Part shown: in pieces, positions 16,729 to 27,100 of the stretch
Numbering within the stretch: the stretch's first letter is position 1
Layout of the letters: each line of letters begins with the position of its first letter
IMG/VR virus record: IMGVR_UViG_3300031623_000016
Span: 1-41,692 of that record
Reading direction: 5' to 3' (one strand)
DNA length: 41,692 nucleotides
DNA from: a virus
Program-made: the position numbers and the translations under genes
The notes under the pieces: generated by a model
Seen by the model: the letters and a program-made list of their open reading frames with translations, nothing else
Database searches by the model: none
Told to the model about the DNA's origin: nothing

Positions 16729-18546
16729 TTACTTAGCGTAAGAGATTGCACTTCGTCCACGAAGACTCTTCGTTACTTTCGTGCTTGCCGTTTCAGCGGC
16801 CTGTTCAGTTGACCCAGCGCCTACCAGTAGTTGAACCTTCTTGTTGACGCTCGCAGTATCAGCGACGACTTCAACTTCTTCAACTTCTTCTTCGGAGGTT
16901 GCGGCCTTAGCCAGTTGCTTCAGGAGATTGATCGTTCTCTTGAACATCTTGTCGCCAGCTTCGTCGTGCGACATGGCTTTAACTTGTTCTTCGATTGTCT
17001 CTTCGTCATCTTCCTCGAACTTGTATTCAAGGTTGACTCCGATGTCTGAGATTTCCTTGAGTCGCGATGCATGCTTTTCGTCCGATGCTTTGACTGCATC
17101 AAATTCAGTTTGCTTCAACTCAAGAGCCTCGTTAAGCATAGTTTCGTGCTGCTCTTTAGTCATGAGTTCGCCGCCTTCAATCTGGCTGGCGATCTCACTC
17201 TTGACTGACTCGTCAAAGTCTGCCTGTACGGACGACTGACGCATCTCAGTGACTAGACTTGCGAACTCTTTTTGAGTCGCCTCGTCTACCGGATTTCCAC
17301 TGGAAATCTTTTTAGTTGCGTCTTCCATTTTCTTGAATAGATCTTTGAATTTCACTTCGATGTCTCCGGGTAAGGATGCTTCTTCTGGTACAACTGTGTC
17401 GCCAGAGTTGTTCTTACCCCTGAGCGGCACGTCAACGATGTGCAGATGAACCTCAGAATGCTCTGTGCCCTGAGGATCTCGCCAATAACTGTGGTGAGTG
17501 TCGGTTCGTCCAGTGAGCTTAGGCTTGTTGCCCCTCACTAAGTTCATGTTCTGTAGATAATGTACGTGACCATTGGACGGCAAAATCGTTCCGTCGCTAA
17601 GAATTTCATGAACGTGCCCGTCTTCATCTCCAGGCTGTGTCTTGCCGATTATGGCAATGCTAGCTAAATCGTTAATCATTGTATCGACAGCTACGCTGGC
17701 AACCTCCACGCAATTTTCTTCACCACTAAAAATTTTATATTTTAGTGGAAGAAAGATTTTTCCGCTGCTGGATGATGCGACTTCGAGACTGGTGCCAGCA
17801 ACCATTGCCAGTACGTCGCTGGTATCATCTGCCGGGGAGGTGGTAATACCTGCTCCCCAGAAGCTTACCTTACCGTCGACACCACCCAGGGCTACTGCCA
17901 TCTCGTGACCCTTGTAGTCTTTGACTCCATTGCCGTGAACGCATTCAAGCATGTCACCATCTGCGTCGGCAAATGGAATGAACTCGTCTCGGTAGTAGAG
18001 GGCCGCATCGGACCACTTGTGCCCGCACTCCATCGAAACCTTCCACTGCTCGCGTCCTGTCAAGTGGTTCTTAACTATGTCTGGGATCTTCGAGTGCCGC
18101 ATGTACAAGGCACCGAGGGCGTACAAGGGGACTGCGCTGTCTGGGATCGAGCTTGCGTCTGCAACTTCTTTCCACTGTAAACCTTCCTTGGCATAAGCCA
18201 CTGCTTTGATGTGACCACAGATCTCATCGCGAGAGGAGATGCCATTGTCAATAAGAGAATGCTCGATATCAATCAAGCTGTCTTGAGCGGAAGCAAAGGA
18301 GTTTGCCAGGGTCTTGGTGGTGAAGCACCGTCGCTTCTTGTTGACTGTAGGTAGCGAATGGCAGAGCTTCATCGGGAAGTAGATTATGTTTGGCGAATCA
18401 GAGAACTGGACATCTGGAAACATGTCCCTGATCTCACCAACGTCCATGGTCTGGACGGAGGCGTTGTCTCCTACTACTCTCTCCCGAGAGTCGCCTGACT
18501 CAGGAGCGCCGATCTTGTGTATGAAATCGTCAAGTGTGAAAGGCAT
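16729..18546 (-). CDS. prohead protease fused to scaffold
   Basis: A 605-residue protein between portal and capsid genes. The first 200 residues look like a phage prohead serine protease: a histidine in DIEHSLIDNG and a serine in WKVSMECGHKW, the expected H and S of the fold. A His-rich middle follows (DGHVHEILSDGT, NGHVHYL, then HLHIVDV). The last 200 residues are acidic and helical with coiled-coil character (TKEQHETMLNEALELKQ, TSEEEVEEVEVV), as in scaffolds. The start MPFTLDDF at 18546, just past the portal TAG with AGGAG upstream, is preferred over an ATG 20 codons earlier that overlaps the portal gene. Two palindromes lie inside (17292, 18169). Confidence 0.65.
   Translation of the reverse strand: MPFTLDDFIHKIGAPESGDSRERVVGDNASVQTMDVGEIRDMFPDVQFSDSPNIIYFPMKLCHSLPTVNKKRRCFTTKTLANSFASAQDSLIDIEHSLIDNGISSRDEICGHIKAVAYAKEGLQWKEVADASSIPDSAVPLYALGALYMRHSKIPDIVKNHLTGREQWKVSMECGHKWSDAALYYRDEFIPFADADGDMLECVHGNGVKDYKGHEMAVALGGVDGKVSFWGAGITTSPADDTSDVLAMVAGTSLEVASSSSGKIFLPLKYKIFSGEENCVEVASVAVDTMINDLASIAIIGKTQPGDEDGHVHEILSDGTILPSNGHVHYLQNMNLVRGNKPKLTGRTDTHHSYWRDPQGTEHSEVHLHIVDVPLRGKNNSGDTVVPEEASLPGDIEVKFKDLFKKMEDATKKISSGNPVDEATQKEFASLVTEMRQSSVQADFDESVKSEIASQIEGGELMTKEQHETMLNEALELKQTEFDAVKASDEKHASRLKEISDIGVNLEYKFEEDDEETIEEQVKAMSHDEAGDKMFKRTINLLKQLAKAATSEEEVEEVEVVADTASVNKKVQLLVGAGSTEQAAETASTKVTKSLRGRSAISYAK
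17723..17748. repeat. A/T-rich 9-bp inverted repeat inside the protease-scaffold gene
   Basis: CCACTAAAA at 17723-17731 and TTTTAGTGG at 17740-17748, with an 8-base spacer, within coding sequence for PLKYKIFSGEE. Each arm resembles half of the dispersed palindrome, so this may be a remnant or divergent version of that site. Confidence 0.7.
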
Positions 18547-18547
18547 G

Positions 18548-20221
18548 CTACGATGCTCCTGCTGGGGGTTGTGTTCTAGTACCTTCGTTGGCGTCAGGGT
18601 TTCCATCTACGCCGGGTCTACCTGGGTTCTGATGCTCACCGCCTTTGTCTCCGAAAGGATCGGGCGGCTCGGGCCATGACCATAGCTTTGTCTTCTCTTC
18701 CTCTGCTTTGGATATCGCCTTCTGCCTTAGTGTAGAATCAGGATCTCTTCCAAGCTCCTTGTGTGCTGTTCGTGGATCTGTCCATGCATACTCTGCGAGG
18801 AACCTTAGCTCATTTAGTAGCTGTGCTGGTTCCTTGAGGACGTTCTCATCGAAGCCTGCCGAGACAACGCAGTTCTCTGGGGTTTCTATTCGATCAACTA
18901 TGCTGTCGTGATCAAAGAACTCAGATAGCACCCACTTTACTTCAGTCCTTGCGTCTACTAAGTGAGCCATGAGTCTCTTGACTCCAAGGAATCCACTGCC
19001 GTAATTGCCACCGTCACCAGTGAACACCACTACGGTAACACCTGCCCAGTTGAAGATTCTCTCCTCTGGCTTCTTGTACTTCTCACCAGAGAACATGTCG
19101 TTGGGAGGGAAGATGAAGTCGAAGGACACCGTGTGGTTCGTTACTATCTTGGCGGCCTGTGATGTGTCCTTGAGCTTGGTTGTAAGTGCGTCGATATCAT
19201 CCTGCTTGGCCCAGTTGTTCTTCTGTCCAGCAAGAGGGCCTTGGGTTATGGACTCACCCATCTTGGCGTGCAGCATGAAGTGCTTCATCATGAACGATGT
19301 AGCGAAGTCGCCGTCCGTACAGTTGTTTCGAGTTTCCAGCGGAAGGAAAATGTTAGCCATGGATGGCTTGGCTAGTCCGTGATGCTTTCTGTTGTTGGTC
19401 TTGACTATCCAGTTGTGGCCGTCTTCCCTGTTCAACGCAACCATACTGTCGCCGGTCTTCACGGCCTTGATGTATGCGAACGGTATGCCTTCGTCGTTGA
19501 CGAGAGCCATGAGGGCCTCTTCTCGCTCTGCCTTTGTATAGAGGCGAAGGGCATACTGTATCTTGTTTCTTATCTCTATGGGAATTGCAACCCTTAGTAC
19601 ATCGTTTCCAAACGAATTATTCCAGTCGATGTCGCCTGGGTTAAGGGCGGTGATGTCCTGTAGGCCAGGGACAAGTGCCTCCCTTGAGCGTGGCTTTGGC
19701 GGCACCGACGCAGATGATGACTGAGATCCCTCTGACTTAGGGTCGATCTTCCAGTACAGAATCATGCTATCGCATGTGAACCAGTCGCTTAGAAGCTTCT
19801 TGGTGAGGGCGTAGAAGTCCCACTTCCTTTTGATCTTTGCGAGCTTTACCTCGAACGCAGAGAACTCTACCTCGTTCTCATTTCCACTGGAAACTTCTGG
19901 AGCGCAGGCGATGTTGAAGCCTGATGTAGTGAAGTCAGTCTTGACTCTGACCAGTCCCTGGACTAGGTCATCCCTCTCTGACCACTCCATTGATCGTCGA
20001 ATCTGCGTGTGCTTGGCCGCAGGGGTGGCGTCATTCATCAAGCGATCAAGAGTCGTCTTCCTGATTCTTGTGCCGCTGCCTCCTGTACTGCTGCCGCTAG
20101 TGAACGCAGTGTCGACAGTGCTGAATGCGAACTCCCTGATGGGTACGCCCATCATTTCGATGGCACCGACTTCGGCTGTCTCTTCAGGCTCGTCTATGAT
20201 GATCTTACGCAGGTCTGCCAT
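18548..20221 (-). CDS. portal protein
   Basis: A 557-residue protein directly after the large terminase in transcription order. It shows the portal layout: early helical region (RRSMEWSERDDLVQGLVRVK), mixed core with WFTCDSMILYWKID and DITALNPGDIDW (a common portal segment), long central helix region, and a disordered Pro/Gly/Asn-rich C-terminus. The ATG at 20221 has GGAGAG at seven bases; a GTG five codons upstream is less likely. One exact (19881) and one weak (19333) palindrome lie inside, encoding VSSGN and LPLET. Confidence 0.75.
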   Translation of the reverse strand: MADLRKIIIDEPEETAEVGAIEMMGVPIREFAFSTVDTAFTSGSSTGGSGTRIRKTTLDRLMNDATPAAKHTQIRRSMEWSERDDLVQGLVRVKTDFTTSGFNIACAPEVSSGNENEVEFSAFEVKLAKIKRKWDFYALTKKLLSDWFTCDSMILYWKIDPKSEGSQSSSASVPPKPRSREALVPGLQDITALNPGDIDWNNSFGNDVLRVAIPIEIRNKIQYALRLYTKAEREEALMALVNDEGIPFAYIKAVKTGDSMVALNREDGHNWIVKTNNRKHHGLAKPSMANIFLPLETRNNCTDGDFATSFMMKHFMLHAKMGESITQGPLAGQKNNWAKQDDIDALTTKLKDTSQAAKIVTNHTVSFDFIFPPNDMFSGEKYKKPEERIFNWAGVTVVVFTGDGGNYGSGFLGVKRLMAHLVDARTEVKWVLSEFFDHDSIVDRIETPENCVVSAGFDENVLKEPAQLLNELRFLAEYAWTDPRTAHKELGRDPDSTLRQKAISKAEEEKTKLWSWPEPPDPFGDKGGEHQNPGRPGVDGNPDANEGTRTQPPAGAS

Positions 20222-20271
20222 TGAAACTCTCTCCACTAATGTTTCGTGTAGAGGATTTATCGGCAGCTTAT

Positions 20272-22020
20272 TTATATTGGGTCAATAGAAATTGCTAGAT
20301 CAGATCCACCTTGCCTTCCAGGCATGTCCTTGCCGCTCAGTGCTTTAAGTATAGAGTATGCAACGAACGAGTACAGTAATCCGTATGCAGAATCTTTTTT
20401 ATTCTTGGATTTAAACTTGTACATTCCGTATGTGTCTATGGACGGCGACTTGTCTTTGTGTCTAGCGATGTCAACTTGGATTAACTGCTCAACAGTTATG
20501 TCCATCTCGGCACGTATCACATCAGCCTCTGCCATTCCTTTCGCTCTGTTCAGATACTCCCTCTTGGCACCAACGTCCCACGTACCACCAGCCTCTTCCC
20601 ATCCGTTCCATCTTCCTGGGAGTATGATGTTTCCAGTGGAAATAGCATCCCTCATAGCTCTATGCATTCTGTTTACTATGACGCTATCAGACGCCATCTT
20701 GCCCCACAGTGCATTAATGAAGAAATCTCCACGCTTGAACGGAACCAGTATATTGTCACCTATCAATCCATGTGGATCTCCAAGCTCGACCATTGGAATG
20801 ACTGACTCTATCTTTCCTCGTATCGGTATCTCTGTCTTCCTGAGTTCATCCCTGACGAACAGTCCACCACCGCCTGGATCGTAGCACACGAACGAAAACT
20901 GAAACTTCTTGTGAAGCTCTTGGATTATTCCTGCCATGTGTTCAGATTGAATGTTGTTCTTCCGAATTGTTAGGCAGTGCTGCGGCGGTTCTGACAGGTC
21001 GGATATCTTGAGTACAGATATAGAGAAGTCATCTGCACTAGACTTAGTGTGATCAGATCCACCCCTTGCTGTATCGTACCCGGCAACGTACATGTCGTTG
21101 TCGCTGCGTCTTTGCAGCAGCATGGGAGAGTTCTGCCTCCGTCTAGCATCGATGTCCTTCGACGAATAGAAAGACATGGAGTCCTTCTGCCACCTGCCAT
21201 CAATCTCTGACTTCACTACGCCATCAGGGTTCGTGGTCTGCATGGTGAAGATTGTTCGACGATCAACGAACGCCTGGAACTCCTTCTTGTTTACTGGCAC
21301 GTGCCGGTAGTTGGATGTAAACCGCGCGTAGTCCTTATTGCCCCTGGCTATGTTTGAGTCGATACTCTTGACTAGCGTGTATGACCTGTCATGCCTGAAG
21401 CCTGGGGTTGACATGCAGTGTATGTGGTTCTGCATTATCTTGTCATCTTGGTAATCATTCAACGCAGTGACTCGACCGAATAGCGTCTTGGTGAGTGATG
21501 CTATATTAAAGATTGTCCACTCGTCGAAGTACCCATCGTGCCAACGCTCTGATCTCAACCGCTCACTATCCTTGTCGAAGTTGGGAGGCAACGCCCTGAT
21601 GGTGGCACCTCCCCTGAAGTGGATCTCCCATGCCGAGGTTCCGTGCGTGATCCTTGGCCTGCCCTGCTGTGTCTTTACGCAGCTTCTGAATATCTTGGAT
21701 GACGAGTACCATCTGTCATAGTTCTGAAAGATCAACTGTCCCTGACGGAACGTACCTGAGATGATTCCTGAGATTCGATTAGGAAACAGGCAGGATCTCA
21801 GTGCAGATAGCAGTCCAAGAGTAAAGGACTTTCCAGTGGAAAATCCTGAGTCGTCCATAGTGAAGTGGGTAGTCCACATCTCTGCGAGCCTAAGCTCCTG
21901 ATGCGGAGGGAGCTTTACGTTCAGTATTACCTTCGCTGCCAGAATCGGATCATGTATGAAATCGTCAACCATCATCGCAGTTAGCCTGTTGTCATTCCTC
22001 CATGCGTGACTAGTTGCCAT
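20272..22020 (-). CDS. terL: large terminase (TerL), ATPase-nuclease
   Basis: A 582-residue packaging motor. Walker A is SGFSTGKSF (about residues 58-65), Walker B with catalytic Glu is HDGYFDEW. The nuclease half shows the acidic strand GYDTARGG and a later YDPGGGG. A dispersed palindrome (21830-21842) coincides with the Walker A codons TCC ACT GGA AAG, and a second (20630) encodes ISTGN. The start at 22020 (AAAGG upstream, 11-bp overlap with the preceding gene) is preferred over an ATG six codons earlier that lacks a ribosome site. It pairs with the portal next door. Confidence 0.88.
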   Translation of the reverse strand: MATSHAWRNDNRLTAMMVDDFIHDPILAAKVILNVKLPPHQELRLAEMWTTHFTMDDSGFSTGKSFTLGLLSALRSCLFPNRISGIISGTFRQGQLIFQNYDRWYSSSKIFRSCVKTQQGRPRITHGTSAWEIHFRGGATIRALPPNFDKDSERLRSERWHDGYFDEWTIFNIASLTKTLFGRVTALNDYQDDKIMQNHIHCMSTPGFRHDRSYTLVKSIDSNIARGNKDYARFTSNYRHVPVNKKEFQAFVDRRTIFTMQTTNPDGVVKSEIDGRWQKDSMSFYSSKDIDARRRQNSPMLLQRRSDNDMYVAGYDTARGGSDHTKSSADDFSISVLKISDLSEPPQHCLTIRKNNIQSEHMAGIIQELHKKFQFSFVCYDPGGGGLFVRDELRKTEIPIRGKIESVIPMVELGDPHGLIGDNILVPFKRGDFFINALWGKMASDSVIVNRMHRAMRDAISTGNIILPGRWNGWEEAGGTWDVGAKREYLNRAKGMAEADVIRAEMDITVEQLIQVDIARHKDKSPSIDTYGMYKFKSKNKKDSAYGLLYSFVAYSILKALSGKDMPGRQGGSDLAISIDPI

Positions 22021-22951
22021 CTTCTTTTGCCTTTCCATCTAGTGGTAATGCGTACTCGCTGTTCAATTCATACCCAAAGAAAAGGGCGACTTGATGCGGG
22101 TCCTCAGGCAGGTCTGCCCCTGAGTCTAAGTGCTTCTGTGCAACATCTAATGCCGTTACGGTATCATATCCAAGTGACTGAAGCAGGTACTGTAGGTCCA
22201 TTGGAAAGTCTAGGACAGGTGCTAGTGCTATGGCTGCATCACTGAACATCCTCCTCACGCCAAGGCCCTCTCTTGCTTCCTTCTCCTTCATGTACGAGTC
22301 GTGAATCATCGCCATCGACTTCTCGTCGTCGCTTAACTCGAATGCTTCCTTCTCTGGTAGCTGTTTGCGAAGGGATTCGAGGTTACTTATGAGTCTGGTC
22401 TTCTTGGAGTCAAGCTCCTTAGTCAACTCTCCCCTAGTCTGGATCATGTAACAGGTAAGCCAGTTTAGTTCAATCTCTGTGATTATGATCTGGTGGCACA
22501 GGAAGTATGCGGTCGGATCTCTGTAGTAGCCTGAGTACTGCTCGTACTGCTCAAGGTAGTACTTCCTCTCGGCTTCAGAATATGAGTCTGGGGCTACGCC
22601 AGGTGGAGTGATCTCTATGACAACTCCAGTTTGCTCAAGCTCCGAATTACCACCCTCCGTTTGATTGTTTCCACTGGAAATAGGTTCGTGGATATCGCTC
22701 TGCGTTACCGGGGTGGCGACCGTGTCTCCTTCTGCGTTTGTTGAGAACTCTATGTCCGCCCCTCTTCCAGAGCATGACCCGCACAGGGTTTTGTCTTCGT
22801 CTTTTATGTGCTTGTTCTTTCCGCATTTTAAGCATACGGTTAGATGCTCGCATTCTAGTTCTTTGCATATTGCTGGCCTGTTATCGAGGGACACCATGTT
22901 GCATTTCTTGCATACTGCCTTGTATGAGCAGATGTTTTTCTGTTCAGCCAT
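22010..22951 (-). CDS. Cys-rich zinc-finger protein in the small-terminase position
   Basis: A 313-residue protein. Its first 65 residues contain many paired cysteines (CSYKAVCKKC, CLKCGKNKH, CGSCSGRG), likely binding two zinc ions. A disordered linker follows, then a helical C-terminal half (ELNWLTCYMIQTRGELTKEL and others). It overlaps RuvC-like upstream and TerL downstream. That placement is where TerS is often found, and the helical part could fill that role, but there is no TerS motif. A palindrome (22668-22680) encodes ISSGN in the linker. Confidence 0.5.
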   Translation of the reverse strand: MAEQKNICSYKAVCKKCNMVSLDNRPAICKELECEHLTVCLKCGKNKHIKDEDKTLCGSCSGRGADIEFSTNAEGDTVATPVTQSDIHEPISSGNNQTEGGNSELEQTGVVIEITPPGVAPDSYSEAERKYYLEQYEQYSGYYRDPTAYFLCHQIIITEIELNWLTCYMIQTRGELTKELDSKKTRLISNLESLRKQLPEKEAFELSDDEKSMAMIHDSYMKEKEAREGLGVRRMFSDAAIALAPVLDFPMDLQYLLQSLGYDTVTALDVAQKHLDSGADLPEDPHQVALFFGYELNSEYALPLDGKAKEDGN

Positions 22952-23495
22952 CGTAGTATCCCTTGCTAACTGCGAAGTAGAAGCCGATGTTTATGGCATC
23001 GGCTATGTTCTGCTTGACTCCACCATCAACAATCAGTGACGACGTTGGATTAAACGAAGTTATAAGCTTGTTGGCAGTCTCGACTGACCATGGCTTTGCC
23101 TTCTTCTTGCCCCTGTGCTTCTCCCAATCTATTGGAAGGCACATGTCCACTGTCTTAGTGCTGAGGAGTACACCCACTATGGCGTATGCTACAGCGAACA
23201 CCTTGAATACTGACTGTGCCCTGGCTGCAAGCATCTCCTTCTTAAGGGTCTTGACTCCGTAGATTGTCTGAGGCGGCTGCTCAATCACTATGTGATCAAA
23301 GTCATCTTTGATGGTAAGGCTTAGTACTGACTGGGCTATGTCCCTTGCTCTGTCGTGTATCCCTTCTGACTTCGTCCTTGGCCGTATGTTCTTTGCGTAG
23401 TTGATGCCTTCCCTGCCCATGCCTCGTATCTTGAATTCCCATGAAGCAACGCCGGTGTGCTTAATGCCTGGGTCTATAGATAGTATCTTAGTCAT
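22944..23495 (-). CDS. RuvC-like Holliday-junction resolvase
   Basis: A 183-residue RNase H-fold nuclease. Strand 1 is KILSIDPGIKHTG (Asp8), strand 4 HIVIEQPP (Glu72), and the C-terminal helix has IADAINIG (Asp166), giving the acidic catalytic set of RuvC-type resolvases. A Lys-rich basic stretch GKKKAKPW precedes the last helix. It would resolve branched DNA before packaging. The ATG at 23495 overlaps the upstream TAA; GTG one codon earlier is an alternative. It ends in TGA overlapping the next ATG. Confidence 0.82.
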   Translation of the reverse strand: MTKILSIDPGIKHTGVASWEFKIRGMGREGINYAKNIRPRTKSEGIHDRARDIAQSVLSLTIKDDFDHIVIEQPPQTIYGVKTLKKEMLAARAQSVFKVFAVAYAIVGVLLSTKTVDMCLPIDWEKHRGKKKAKPWSVETANKLITSFNPTSSLIVDGGVKQNIADAINIGFYFAVSKGYYDG

Positions 23496-24093
23496 CACCG
23501 AACCCCCATGTAATCTTGCGTTCGCTTCTCGCCCTCTTGTACTGATACTCAGTCATGTACTCAGGGCGAGTAAGTGCAGCATGGAATCCGTGAGAGATCT
23601 CATTTACTGTTGCTGGAAGCCCAAGCTGACTTAGGGAGTCGGTCGTGTCCCTGATTGCATCCTCCGCCTTCTTTCTTTTCTCTGGTGAAGACTTGTCCCA
23701 TCCTCCATTCTTCATGAAGGCTATGCCACGGTTGTAGTATTCTCTTAACTCCCACGGGTTACCGTCTTCTCCAACAATGCCCTCTGTCAGCATTGTGCCG
23801 AACATCTCCATCGCCTCGAAGATCATATCATTGCCGAGATCGTAGTTAGATCTCCAGGCTATGTCGCACTCCCTTACTGTCAGGTACTTCTTTCCTTCGT
23901 GCCTCTTCTCAAGTGCGTCGTTCATACATGTGGCTATGCTCCAGCCAAAGTTCAACGCATACTCAATCGCATCCTTCTCGTATATCTCATGGGCCTCTGT
24001 GAGATCGAGGTCTGCTTCTCCTCGCTTATATTTCCTGGGGCCAGCCTCTTGTAGCCTTGGCTTGTTCGCTGATGGTAGGTCTGAGATTTCCAC
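23488..24093 (-). CDS. hypothetical helical protein starting with GTG inside a palindrome
   Basis: A 201-residue, charged, mostly helical protein with no recognised motif, between the primase-helicase and the resolvase. The start is GTG within palindrome 24087-24099, with AGGAG seven bases before it: ribosome site, TTTACA, GTG, GAAA. Any protein bound at the site would cover the start region of the gene in DNA. Function unknown; replication or recombination context. Confidence 0.65.
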   Translation of the reverse strand: MEISDLPSANKPRLQEAGPRKYKRGEADLDLTEAHEIYEKDAIEYALNFGWSIATCMNDALEKRHEGKKYLTVRECDIAWRSNYDLGNDMIFEAMEMFGTMLTEGIVGEDGNPWELREYYNRGIAFMKNGGWDKSSPEKRKKAEDAIRDTTDSLSQLGLPATVNEISHGFHAALTRPEYMTEYQYKRARSERKITWGFGDD

Positions 24094-24099
24094 TGTAAA
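24087..24099 (-). promoter_or_regulatory. palindrome containing a GTG start codon
   Basis: On the minus strand the exact site TTTACAGTGGAAA has the gene's GTG as its centre, with AGGAG directly before it. The same arrangement recurs at 29727 and 39359 (GTG) and at 37464 (ATG). Confidence 0.8.
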
Positions 24100-24107
24100 C
24101 TCCTGAT

Positions 24108-27100
24108 CTAATTGAACGGGTCGTCCTGCTCTTGTGAGTGATCGAAATCACTGAATGGATCGTCACTGCTTTTTGATGGCAATGAAGACGTGTATGACTC
24201 TGTAGTGTTAGCTCTCCTTGAAGCCTTTCCTACGTTTAAGAATACTCCCTCTAGCATATCCGCTATCTCTTGGTCCTGCCTCCATCTCTGCATGAACAGG
24301 TTGAACTTCTTTGTTTTCTTGTATCCCCACCTGCCGCTGGTTATAAGATTGAATCCCTGTAGAGTGGCTATGTTAGACCCTAGCCACCTAGATCTCATGT
24401 CTATTTGCTCTTGAAGATCCCTCTTCTTGACAGACTCTAGCTGTTCGATGAGCAGAAGTATCTGACAGAAGTGATTGCCATCCCTGAAGAATTGATTGGA
24501 GGAGTCCTTGGCCTGCTTGATAGTCTCCTCGAATACTTCCCTAATCTCATCGAAGTCAGACAGTGTCTTTCTCTTTCTGTTCTGATTGGACTTCTGGTGA
24601 AGCAAGCAGGCGGGCGAACTGTAGATTGAATCTATGAACATAGCCATCGCGGCCACGTGTTCCGGCTCTACGTTCAGAGCCATTAGGTCATCAGTAAAGC
24701 TTCTGTCCAGTACGGCATAGGCTGTTGATAGCCTAGCTAGGTTCAGCCTGAAGTCCTGAGGATTGACCAATGGTATGTCGTCAACATACCCGTACTTGTC
24801 TGATAGCTCCGTCGTCTTCTCAAGGCACATGTCCGTAGCCTCTGGCGACCAGTGTATCTGATCTATCTTTCTAGTCCATGCCCAGTGAACTAAGCTTCTC
24901 AGCATTTTCGATGTAAGCCTTATCTCTGCATCTATCTCTGACTTCTGATTGTAAAAATCATAGTCATGCTTTCCAGTGGAAAACACGGCTAGGTCGAGAC
25001 GCCTAATAAACATAGGGTCGAAGCATTCCCTCAGTGCTTCGCACCCGAAGACGAAGTCGGATATCGTGGCGGCTTCTCCGTTTGCATCCTTGGGGTTCAT
25101 GAGGAAGATCGTTCTTGTCTGTGTGTGATACCCGCCACTGGCTACCTGCTCGATGCTTAGAAAGCCAGTGTCCATGGCTATCGCCATTCGCTTGATCTCT
25201 TCCTTTGTACTCTCTTGCGTCTCATCGATTGCTATGATCTTACATGAGGCTTGGACGTATCGACCAATCGATATCATCCACTCGCCGCCCTTCTGTTTGA
25301 TTGCGTATAGCAGGCCAGTCCTTGTTCCAGATAAAGCCGAAAACAAGTCTCCGAGTTCAATCCAGTCGGATAGAGCAGTATAAGTCGCTGACTTCCCTGT
25401 GCCTGAGTCACCGAGGATGGCACTGTTGACCCAGCCTCTGATTCTTCCTCCATTAAAGTTGTAGTGCAATGGTGAGAGGTAAGTGAGGAGGACTGTAAGC
25501 AGGATGTGATCGGCATCATAGATCTTGGTAACCCCATGCACTAGGTCGTGCATTATCTCAGGTACGGTAAACTCATCCTTCAGTGCTTGCATTACCTCCC
25601 TGTTGTCTGACCGTGCCATGTCGAACTGTCGCCAGTCCTCTTCCATTGGCACCATCTCTTGCACGAACAGGGTAGCTATAGCGGTGTGCGGGTGCGTTCG
25701 TATCCAGCCTGTAGCCATGTAGTTCTGCGGCTGGATCGTGATGTTGTCCTCTGGCTGAAGGATATACACTGGGGTTTGAACTAGCTCCTGTGAATTCTGT
25801 AGCCTGCCGTCCTGATCTTCTTCAGCCCTCCATCTCTCCACTACTTGGTGAGCGTAGTACTCCTCCATGACTACCTTGGTTATAGGCTCAACCGTGCACT
25901 TCTTTCCCTTGGCACATGCTATCTCGGCTATGGACCTGAGGTTTGCACTCTCTTTCTGCATGCATGCTTCAATGAACAGGGCGTGCCCATATGGTATAGT
26001 CTGTGTGCCAGCGTCAGCGTGACAGCATTCACCACCTGCGAGCAGTGGGCATTTCTTTATCTTGTAGCTACGTATAGCATGGAAGATCTTTGATGTTGTA
26101 CCTGATATGGTGATGGGCACGGTGACCTTCTTGTCGATGTACTTCCTGTTTTTCAGGGCAACGACTAGGTTGTCTACTTCTTCAGCCTCGACTGTGGCCT
26201 CGTCCCCGTCCATGCCTCCGCATATAAGCTCTGGCGTTTCTTCCATTATCTTAAGGAAGTCATTGGTGTTAAGCTCTGACTTAAGGAAGAAGTCGGTGAG
26301 GTCCTTCGAGTCTTTCGTTCCTTCCAGCGGCAGGTCTATAATCTTTACAGTGGAAAACTTGGATGCCTCCAGTGCCTTGAGGAAGTACTTATTGGCTACG
26401 TTGTGAGATGACAGCTTGCCTTCTTCGTCGCAGTCGAAGCAGATGTATACGAACTTACCGAAGAGATACTCCATCCACTCAGGTGCAAAACTTTTGACAC
26501 CATGGGTGCCAGTGACAGCACCATAGGTAGTGAGTCCAGCATCTGCGAACATCTGATTCAACAGTATGCAATCAAACTCGCCCTCGCATATGACTACGTG
26601 ATCCCAGTTCTCAGCTATCAGCCTGTCTAGATTGTACAGCCTGACCGGCGTGCCGTGCCTTCTCTCTGCCGGTGAACCCCTGTCTGTTACTAGGTTCATC
26701 ATCTTGGATGATGCGTCAGCCTGAGGTGAGTATCCCCTTACGTTCCTTACTTCACCCTTCTTGTTCCTGACTGGTATGGTGTAGCGTCCGTCTGTCCACT
26801 GACCATCGTTGCTCTTTACTTTCCAAGTCTTGTCCCATCCGATGCAAGCCTTCTCAATCGTAGGTGCCTTGAGGCCCCTGTTCTTGAGTAGGTACATGAA
26901 ATGCTCTGGGCGTAGAGCTTTATTGAAGGTATCCACTACGATGGTATCTATCGGGGCGTTAGCGATATCCATCGCGTCCGCCTTATTTACCTTCGGGATG
27001 ATGTCAGCGTCTTTCCTTTTAAGCTGTGCTGACTTAGTCTTTGGGGTTAGGGCGGGCTTATCTTTCCAGTGCTTTATGTCTACACCTGCATCATCTGCTA

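Noticed and set aside
22010-22951. Firm call of the zinc-finger protein as small terminase
   Set aside because: Only its position supports this; no TerS helix-turn-helix or oligomerisation motif could be seen.
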